Assembly (NCBI GenBank): GCA_041441555.1
Contig: JASDSW010000044.1
Location: forward strand, 1-21,642
From: Pseudaeromonas sp041441555
Lineage (GTDB): Bacteria; Pseudomonadota; Gammaproteobacteria; Enterobacterales; Aeromonadaceae
Direction: 5' to 3'
DNA: 21,642 bases
The position numbers and the translations under genes are program-made. The notes beneath the pieces were generated by a model. It was not told the origin of the DNA, ran no database searches, and worked only from the letters and a program-made list of their open reading frames with translations. Positions 15,029 to 21,642 of the stretch are shown in pieces (the first letter of the stretch is position 1; every line of letters starts with the position of its first letter).

Positions 15029-17343
15029 TTACAGCCGTTTGGCGCTGACTACGTCGCTCATCTGGTTGATCTTCGACAGCATGCGATTGAGCGCCTCAAT
15101 GTTGTAGATCTCCATGTCGATGTCGATGTCGGCGGTCTGCATCCGGGTATTGGAGCGCGACCGCATGCCCAGCACGTTGATCTTCTCGTTGGCGATGATG
15201 GTGGTGATATCGCGCAGCAGGCCGGAGCGGTCGTTGGCGGTGATGCGCACCGTCAGCGTATAGCCACCGGAGTAATTTTCCCCCCATACCGCCTCGATCA
15301 TCCGCTCCGGATTGCGGCGCATCAGCTCCTTGAGCTGCTCGCAATCCTCGCGGTGTACCGAGATGCCCCGCCCCTGGGTGATGAAACCGACGATGCCATC
15401 GCCAGGGATCGGCTGGCAGCAACGCGCGATATGGGTCATCAGGTTGCCGACCCCTTGCACGACGATGTGCCCCTTGGGCTGGCTCTGCACCCGGTGCTGA
15501 CTCTTCTGCTCCAGCTGGGCCAGCAGCTTCTTCTCCTCCTCCTCGACGCTCGGCTTGTTCAGCTTGGTCTCGAAGAAGTTCATCAACTGATTGATGCGGA
15601 TATCACCGGCACCCAAGCCGGCCAGCAGATCGTCGTGGTCATGGATGTTGTAGCGCGCATAGACTTCGCGCAGCATCTGCGCCTGCAACTCCTTGCTGAG
15701 CTGGAAGCCGTGGCGCTCCATCTCCTTCTCCAGGGTCTCCTTGCCAGCCAGAATATTCTTGTCGCGGTCGACCTTGCGGAACCAGGAGGCCACCTTGGCG
15801 CGCGCCCGACTGGTGCGCAGGAAGCCCATGTTCGGGTTCATCCAGTCGCGACTGGGATTGGGCTCCTTCTGGGTGATGATCTCGATCTGATCCCCGGTCT
15901 GCAGCGTGTAGGTGAAGGGGACAATGCGGCCATCCACCTTGGCGCCGATGCAGCGGTGCCCGACCATGCTGTGTACCTGATAGGCAAAGTCGAGCGGCGT
16001 GGCCCCCACCGGCAGGTCGACCACCTCGCCCTTGGGGGTGAAGACATAGACCCGATCCTCGAACACCTGGGTGCGCAACTCGTCGACCAGAGAGCCCGAC
16101 TCGACCATGTCCTCCTGCCAGGCCAGCAGCTTGCGCAGCCAGGCAATCCGCTCCTCGTAGCCGGAGTCCTTGCCGGACTGCCCCTCCTTGTACTTCCAGT
16201 GGGCCGCGATCCCGAGCTCGGCATCCTGGTGCATCTGCTCGGTGCGGATCTGAATTTCCACCGTCTTGCCTTCGGGCCCCAGCACCACGGTATGGATGGA
16301 CTGGTAACCGTTGGGTTTGGGGTTGGCGACATAGTCATCGAATTCGCGAGGAATGTGGTGCCACTGGGTGTGAACGATGCCGAGAGCGGCATAACAATCC
16401 TGCAGGCGGTGGGCAATGATCCGCACCGCACGCACGTCATAGAGATCGGAGAAGCTCAGCTGCTTCTTCTGCATCTTGCGCCAGATGCTGTAGATGTGTT
16501 TCGGGCGGCCATAAACATCAGCCTGAACCCCGGCCGCCTTCAGCGCCTGTTTGAGCTCCTCGACGAAGCGGTGAATGTAGCGTTCGCGATCGAGGCGCTT
16601 TTCATCCAACAGCTTGGCAATCTGCTTGTAGGTGTCCGGATGCAGGTAACGGAAGGAGAGATCCTCGAGCTCCCACTTGAGCTGACCGATGCCCAGACGG
16701 TTGGCCAGCGGCGCGTAGATGTTGGTGATCTCCTTGGCCACCAGCACCCGGGTCTCTTCGTCGGCGTTTTTCACCTCGCGCAGGCAGGCGATGCGTTCGG
16801 CCAGCTTGATGACCACGGCGCGCACATCCTCGACCATCGCCAGCAACATGCGCCGCACGTTGTCGATCTGGGCATCGGAGACCTCACCAGAGTTGAGGCT
16901 CTGCAGGAAGCGGATCGCCTCCATGTCGATGACCCCCTTGAGCAACTGGCCGATGGCCGGACCGAAGTCCTCCCCCGCCTGCTCCAGAGTCAGGTGTTTG
17001 GCTTCCACGTGAGGATAAAGAATGGCCGTTCGCAGCGTGTCGACATCCATATGCAGAGTCAGCAGTATCCCCACCATCTCGGCGCTGCGGCGGGGCCGCC
17101 GCCCCCACCCCAGCGCCTTCGGTGGCGATCGACGAGCCACAGANNNNNNNNNNGTACCCCCCCCATCGCGGCGCGGCGGCGGCCCCGCCCCCCCGACTCC
17201 TGCTCGGTCTCGCCGAGTCGATGCTGACAATACGCGAATACGGCGTGGAGGGTGTCCCGCTCCTCGAGTGCCAGGGGCAGGGTCTCTGTCCACTCCTGCA
17301 AGTTAAAAACGGTTTTCAGGTGTGTATCGCGTACCGCAACCAT
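15029..17343 (-). CDS. relA: GTP pyrophosphokinase RelA, interrupted by an assembly gap
   Basis: Ribosome-associated (p)ppGpp synthetase of the stringent response. From ATG 17343 the frame reads MVAVRDTHLK and continues to AYCQHRLGETEQE. The rest (EMVGILLTLHMDVDTLR onwards, from 17080) is in another frame, across 10 N and about 85 bases of GC-rich sequence that fits neither frame. Visible domains are an N-terminal pseudo-hydrolase region without an HDxxED motif, and a synthetase with the EFDDY (ExDD) motif near 16331-16348 that marks monofunctional RelA. TGS is at about 15880-16070, the Cys-Cys zinc-finger region (ARCCQPIPGDG) near 15395-15430, and C-terminal ACT at about 15035-15270. AAAGGA precedes the ATG, which lies 5 bases after the rlmD stop. 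The break looks like an assembly fault and not a true mutation. Confidence 0.93.
17144..17153. other. Assembly gap (10 N) inside relA with unreliable flanks
   Basis: Ten N bases, probably an arbitrary-length scaffold join. Flanks at roughly 17088-17143 and 17154-17196 are dominated by runs of C/G and GCC repeats and match no expected RelA residues. Between the conserved AYC and EMV of RelA there are 146 bases, whereas E. coli RelA has about 20 residues (60 bases) there. Confidence 0.9.
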
Positions 17344-17348
17344 GGTCT

Positions 17349-18695
17349 CTATCCTTTCTTTTTCTTCGCGCTCGTCGCCTGCTGTTCAAACAGCAAGATA
17401 GTCTCGACATGACCGGTATGCGGAAACATGTCGAACAACCCCCACCGCGCCAGGGCATAGCCTTCGGCCTGCAACCGCTGGCAATCCCGGGCCGCAGTCA
17501 CCGGGTTGCAAGAAACATACACAAGGCGCTTCGGCGCCAGTTTGATCAGATGCGGCATCGAACCCGCCGCACCGGGGCGCGCCGGATCCAGCAGCACCAG
17601 ACTGAAGGGCTCCTTGGCCCAGGGGGCATGGACAAACGGCTCATCCAGATTGGACTGGAAAAAGCGCACATTGTTCAGGCCATTGCGTTCGGCATTTTCC
17701 CGCGCCCGCAACACCATCTCCATGACCCCTTCGACGCCGACCACCTCTTTGGCCCGCGCCGCCAGCGGTAGGGTGAAGTTACCCAGACCGCAGAAGAGAT
17801 CCAACACCTTGTCCGTCGGTTCCGGCGCCAACCACGCCAGCACAGTCGCTACCATCTGCTCGTTGATGGTGCGATTGACCTGCAAGAAGTCACCCGGCAG
17901 GAAGCCGATGGTCAACTCACCGAGGCGATAATGTGGCGCAGCCCCCGCCGTCAACGGCTGGGGTTCTCCCGCACACTGCAGGTAGCAGGCCAGTTGATAC
18001 CGAGCGGCAAATTCACGCAGCAGCGCCAGGTCGCCCTCGCCAGGCTGGCCATTATGCCGCAGCAACATCAAGGGGCCGTTATCCGCCTCACAGAGTTCAA
18101 TATGGCCCAGATCCCGGAACGATTTCAGCTGGTTACAGAGTGACCGCACCGGCTCGATCAGGGCCGAGAGGGATGAAACTAGCACAGGGCAGGAGCCAAC
18201 TTCCACCAAGTCATGGCTCAGTCGACGCCGAAAACCGACCTGGGCCCGTCGCCCCTTCTTGTCATATTTGATGGCCAGACGGCAAACCCGACGGTAACCC
18301 TGCCCCGCCGAGGCGCAGACAAACTCCGGCTCGCCAATGTTAAGTCCCGCCAGACGGCTGAACAGATCCTGCACCCCGGAGACCTTGGTGGCATGCTGCA
18401 GACTCTGGGGCAGATGCTGGGTACTGCAACCACCGCACTCGGCATAGTGGGGACAGAAGGGCGCCTGCCGTTCGGGCGATGGCGTCAGGATCTTCTGCAA
18501 CTGGGCAAAGCCATGCTGTTTCTTGTCATCGGTCAGTCGGGCCTTGACCCGCTCACCGGGCATGGCCCCTTCCACAAAGATGGTCTTGCCTTGGTGGCGC
18601 GCGATACCGACGCCATGCAGATCCAGGCGGTCGATGGTCAACTCCAGAGTCGACGAGGTTTTGGGTTTGGGCTGGGGCTTGAAAAACTGGGCCAT
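17349..18695 (-). CDS. rlmD: 23S rRNA (uracil(1939)-C(5))-methyltransferase RlmD
   Basis: SAM-dependent methylation of U1939 in 23S rRNA. It has 448 residues. An N-terminal TRAM domain spans about 12-70. A [4Fe-4S] site is visible as C81, C87, C90 (CPHYAECGGC) and C169, matching the E. coli cysteines. The Rossmann SAM site is VLDLFCGLGNFTLPLA, and the catalytic cysteine is C396 in VYVSCNPVTAARD. The C-terminal tail ends in KKKKG. It lies 5 bases upstream of relA and is probably cotranscribed with it. It is divergent from barA, with only 77 bases between the two start codons, so both promoters must sit in that gap or in barA/rlmD sequence. I saw no clear -35/-10 pair in the gap. Confidence 0.97.
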   Translation of the reverse strand: MAQFFKPQPKPKTSSTLELTIDRLDLHGVGIARHQGKTIFVEGAMPGERVKARLTDDKKQHGFAQLQKILTPSPERQAPFCPHYAECGGCSTQHLPQSLQHATKVSGVQDLFSRLAGLNIGEPEFVCASAGQGYRRVCRLAIKYDKKGRRAQVGFRRRLSHDLVEVGSCPVLVSSLSALIEPVRSLCNQLKSFRDLGHIELCEADNGPLMLLRHNGQPGEGDLALLREFAARYQLACYLQCAGEPQPLTAGAAPHYRLGELTIGFLPGDFLQVNRTINEQMVATVLAWLAPEPTDKVLDLFCGLGNFTLPLAARAKEVVGVEGVMEMVLRARENAERNGLNNVRFFQSNLDEPFVHAPWAKEPFSLVLLDPARPGAAGSMPHLIKLAPKRLVYVSCNPVTAARDCQRLQAEGYALARWGLFDMFPHTGHVETILLFEQQATSAKKKKG

Positions 18696-18772
18696 AGTGC
18701 TTGGTGCCTCGGAATGGCTATGTCATGATTGCTCGCGCTTTAGGTCCGACATTGTCCCACAAGAACCTGACT

Positions 18773-21535
18773 ATGACCAAATATGGACTCCGCGCGCGGG
18801 TCTTGGCGTTCACCATACTGCCGACCCTGATCATCGGTTGCCTGCTCGCCGGTTACTTCTCGTTCCATCGGCACCAGCAGCTCGAGGCCTACATCATCGA
18901 GCAGGGCATCAGCGTCATCGAGCCGTTGGCCATCGCCAGCGAATATGGCATGAAGCAGAACAGCCGGGAGCTGCTCAAACGACTGCTCGGCCTGACCCAT
19001 CGCAAGAACTCCGCCTTCATCAACTCCATCGCCGTCTTTCGGGAAGACAACCAGCTCTTCGTCACCTCGAATTTTCACCGCGGGCTGGACATGCTGCGTC
19101 TGCCCAAGGGCGAACCCATCCCGGAGCTGACCACGGTCGACTACCAGGATGACTTCATCATACTGCGCACGCCGATCCTCGAAGAGGTCACCCTGACCGA
19201 AAGCTCGCTGCTCGACAGCAAGCCACAACGCGCCGTCGGCTATATCTCGATCCAGATGAACACCGATCGGGCGCTGATCATCCAGTACCGCGACACCGCC
19301 GTGGCTATCCTCGTCGTCCTGCTCGGCCTCGGGCTCAGCATCTACTGTGGCCTGAACCTGGTCAACGTGGTCATCGATCCCATCAACCGTATGGTGCGCG
19401 CCGTCTACCAGATCCGCGAGGGGCGGCTCGATACCCGGGTCCGTGGCCAGATGCGCGGCGAACTCGACATGTTGAAGAACGGCATCAACGCCATGGCCAA
19501 GGCCATCGCCGAATATCACAACGAGATGCAGATGAACATCGATCAGGCAACCTCGGATCTGCGCGAGACCCTGGAGCAGATCGAGATCCAGAACGTCGAG
19601 CTGGATATGGCCAAGAAGCGGGCTCAAGAGGCGGCCCGGGTGAAATCGGAGTTTTTGGCCAACATGTCCCATGAGCTGCGCACTCCGCTCAACGGTGTCA
19701 TCGGTTTTGCCAAGCAGCTGTTCAAGACGCCGCTGACCTCCAACCAGAGCGACTACCTGAGCACCATCGAAAAATCGGCCAAGAATCTGCTCAACATCAT
19801 CAACGACATCCTCGATTTCTCCAAGCTGGAGGCCGGCAAGCTGTCGCTCGAACAGATCCCCTTCAGCCTGCGCGACGTGGTGAATGAAACCATGACCCTG
19901 CTCGCCCCCAGCGCCCACGACAAGGGACTGGAGCTCTCCTTGCGCGTCAACGGCGACGTTCCCGACCTGCTCTCCGGCGATCCGCTCCGCCTGCAGCAGA
20001 TCCTGACCAACCTAACCGGCAACGCCATCAAGTTCACCGAACAGGGCAACATAGACGTCACCATCAGCCTGCGCAAACGGGTGGAAAATCAACGGGTCCG
20101 TCTGGCGATCCAGATCCGGGATACCGGCATCGGCATGAGCCAGCAGCAACAGCGCCAGCTGTTCCAGCCCTTCAACCAGGCCGACACCTCCATCTCCCGC
20201 CGCTACGGCGGCACCGGGCTGGGACTGGTCATCACCCAGAAACTGGTGCAGCAGATGGATGGCAGCATTGAGGTGGACTCCTCCCTCGAACAGGGGTCAC
20301 GCTTCACCGTGACCCTGGGCATGCGCCTGGCCAGCCAACCACATGACGAATCCAGAGCCGCCATCTCGCTGCAGGATCAGTCCATCCTGCTCGTCGAGGC
20401 CGATCCCTGGTCCCGAGCCGCTTGCGAGGCCCAACTGCAGGAGTGGCGGATGCAGGTCACCAGCGTCGGCAGCTTGAGCGAGGCGGCCAGCCGGGGGCTG
20501 GAGACCGTCACCACCCTGCTGATCGGTCTCTCGTCAACCCCGGATCTGCTGGCGTTGCAACAGCAACTGAGCCAGTTGCCGGTCCGTTATAGCCGTCTGC
20601 TGTTCCTGCTCAACTCCCATGAGCCACGCCTGCAGGAGCAGTTGCTCGCGCTCGGCGCCAGCCACTGCCTGAGCAAGCCGGTGCCGCACAGCAAGCTCCT
20701 GGCCGCTCTGACACTCAATCACACGGCGACGGCAAACGCTCCGCAACCGGTGACCAGCCGCAGCAAGTTGCCGCTCAACGTGCTGGCCGTCGATGACAAC
20801 CCGGCCAACCTAAAACTGATCACCGCCATGCTCGGCGATCTGGTCGCCGAGGTGCACTCCTGTCAGAACGGGCGTCAGGCGGTCGAACTGGCCCAGCGGC
20901 TGGAATTCGATCTGATCTTCATGGATATCCAGATGCCGATCCTCGATGGCATCAGCGCGACCCAGACCATTCGTCAGGAGGGGTGCAACCAGCAGACCCC
21001 TATCATCGCCGTCACCGCCCATGCCATCCCGGGCGAGCGCGAGCGGCTGATGGCCCAGGGGATGGATGAGTACCTGGCCAAGCCCATCGATGAGGCGCAA
21101 CTGGAGAAACTGCTGCGGCAATTCACCCAGCCTCTGCCCGGCCAAGCGCCCACCTCTCCGGAGCCTGAGGTCAACAACCCAGCCATCAGCAACCCGGCGA
21201 GTTCCTCGCTGCGCGATGCCGAGCTGGCCCTGCGCCAAGCCGCCGGTAAACCGGAGCTGGCACGCGAGATGCTCGAGTTGCTGCTGGCCTCGCTGCCGGA
21301 GGTGCAGACGCTGCTGGCTCAGGCCAGCGATGCATCGGCGGCCGAGCTGTTGGCCGGCATCCACAAGCTGGCCGGTGGTGCCGCCTACTGCGGCATGCCC
21401 GCACTGCAGGCGCTGTGCCACCAGTTGGAGAGCGCCCTGCGCCGTGGCGAGACCGTCGAGCAGCTCGAGCCCGAGCTGCTGGAGTTGCAGGATCTGCTCG
21501 AAAGCCTGCAGCGCGAGGCCACTCATTGGCTGTAG
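18773..21535 (+). CDS. barA: Hybrid sensor histidine kinase BarA
   Basis: Membrane sensor kinase that phosphorylates UvrY and so controls the CsrA-sequestering small RNAs. It has 920 residues from ATG 18773 (918 in E. coli). TM1 is at about 10-30, a periplasmic sensor at about 31-172, TM2 at about 175-197, HAMP at about 200-250, and a coiled coil. HisKA follows with H300 (NMSHELRTPLNG), then HATPase with N-box (about 409-424), DTGIGM and GGTGLGL. A degenerate receiver-like segment is at about 537-650 and a true receiver at about 668-785 (VDDN, D718 in FMDIQMP, K770). The C-terminal Hpt has H864 (IHKLAGG). The H300-D718-H864 relay matches H302-D718-H861 of E. coli. The in-frame ATG at 18701 adds 24 residues not seen in the family. 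Divergent from rlmD, as in enterics. Confidence 0.97.
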   Translation: MTKYGLRARVLAFTILPTLIIGCLLAGYFSFHRHQQLEAYIIEQGISVIEPLAIASEYGMKQNSRELLKRLLGLTHRKNSAFINSIAVFREDNQLFVTSNFHRGLDMLRLPKGEPIPELTTVDYQDDFIILRTPILEEVTLTESSLLDSKPQRAVGYISIQMNTDRALIIQYRDTAVAILVVLLGLGLSIYCGLNLVNVVIDPINRMVRAVYQIREGRLDTRVRGQMRGELDMLKNGINAMAKAIAEYHNEMQMNIDQATSDLRETLEQIEIQNVELDMAKKRAQEAARVKSEFLANMSHELRTPLNGVIGFAKQLFKTPLTSNQSDYLSTIEKSAKNLLNIINDILDFSKLEAGKLSLEQIPFSLRDVVNETMTLLAPSAHDKGLELSLRVNGDVPDLLSGDPLRLQQILTNLTGNAIKFTEQGNIDVTISLRKRVENQRVRLAIQIRDTGIGMSQQQQRQLFQPFNQADTSISRRYGGTGLGLVITQKLVQQMDGSIEVDSSLEQGSRFTVTLGMRLASQPHDESRAAISLQDQSILLVEADPWSRAACEAQLQEWRMQVTSVGSLSEAASRGLETVTTLLIGLSSTPDLLALQQQLSQLPVRYSRLLFLLNSHEPRLQEQLLALGASHCLSKPVPHSKLLAALTLNHTATANAPQPVTSRSKLPLNVLAVDDNPANLKLITAMLGDLVAEVHSCQNGRQAVELAQRLEFDLIFMDIQMPILDGISATQTIRQEGCNQQTPIIAVTAHAIPGERERLMAQGMDEYLAKPIDEAQLEKLLRQFTQPLPGQAPTSPEPEVNNPAISNPASSSLRDAELALRQAAGKPELAREMLELLLASLPEVQTLLAQASDASAAELLAGIHKLAGGAAYCGMPALQALCHQLESALRRGETVEQLEPELLELQDLLESLQREATHWL

Positions 21536-21588
21536 AGTGAGTTGGCAGGCCTCCGGCTTGCGCCCATGAAAAAGGCAGCCAATCGGCT

Positions 21589-21627
21589 TAATGCCAGTCA
21601 GTTAAGCCTGACTGGCATTATTTTTTC
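21589..21627 (+). terminator. Rho-independent terminator of barA
   Basis: TAATGCCAGTCAG, a 6-base loop, CTGACTGGCATTA: a perfect 13-bp stem followed by TTTTTTCC. It begins 54 bases after the barA stop. The intervening bases (21536-21588) show no gene. Confidence 0.9.
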
Positions 21628-21642
21628 CTGTTTTTCGGATGG

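Noticed and set aside
14975..17227. 750-codon open frame on the plus strand opposite relA
   Set aside because: It mirrors relA in antisense and carries the N gap. Its length follows from the GC-rich codon pattern of relA, the protein is of low complexity (His/Gln/Leu rich), and it has no recognisable family.
21536..21642. Possible small RNA or REP-type repeat after barA
   Set aside because: Only one hairpin with a T-tract is present, fully explained as the barA terminator, and no promoter is visible.
1..21642. CRISPR array, tRNA/rRNA genes, prophage genes or attachment sites
   Set aside because: No spaced repeats, no tRNA-like cloverleaf and no phage proteins were seen on either strand.

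Overview
The window looks like a chromosomal segment of a gammaproteobacterium, most likely Aeromonas. The basis is gene order (ftsB-ispD-ispF-truD-surE-pcm-nlpD-rpoS, rlmD-relA-mazG-pyrG-eno, divergent barA), close similarity of the proteins to their E. coli counterparts, and a moderately GC-rich sequence. The genus is an inference from recall, not from a search.

Layout. Positions 1-250 hold the decayed left end of an IS200/IS605-type element: a truncated tnpA start on the minus strand and its end hairpin. It abuts the first of two tandem plus-strand chemoreceptor genes (271-2139 and 2346-4211), each closed by its own hairpin. Converging on them from the right is a long minus-strand block. 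It begins with rlmD (18695) and continues through relA, mazG, pyrG, eno, ftsB, ispD, ispF, truD, surE, pcm, yqaA, nlpD and rpoS (ending at 4427). Divergent from rlmD, barA runs on the plus strand to 21535 and ends at a strong terminator.

How the genes work together. The block links nucleotide supply and alarmone control (pyrG, mazG, relA), glycolysis (eno), cell division (ftsB, nlpD), isoprenoid precursors (ispD, ispF), RNA modification (truD, rlmD), stationary-phase survival (surE, pcm) and the general stress sigma factor (rpoS). BarA is the sensor kinase of the BarA/UvrY-Csr pathway. From ispD to nlpD the genes overlap or nearly touch (GTGA, ATGA and TGATG junctions, a 20-base overlap, a TTG start just after a stop), so this stretch is very probably one translationally coupled operon. 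Intrinsic terminators separate pyrG from eno, eno from ftsB, and relA from mazG.

The window is mostly conserved core genome, and I found no convincing undescribed multi-gene system. The points most worth checking are: two mutually exclusive hairpins between relA and mazG; a pyrG promoter whose predicted start lies in a C-run; ligand-pocket divergence between the two chemoreceptors; a chemoreceptor whose upstream region was replaced by an IS end; and a damaged assembly junction (10 N plus about 85 bases of suspicious GC-rich sequence) inside relA.
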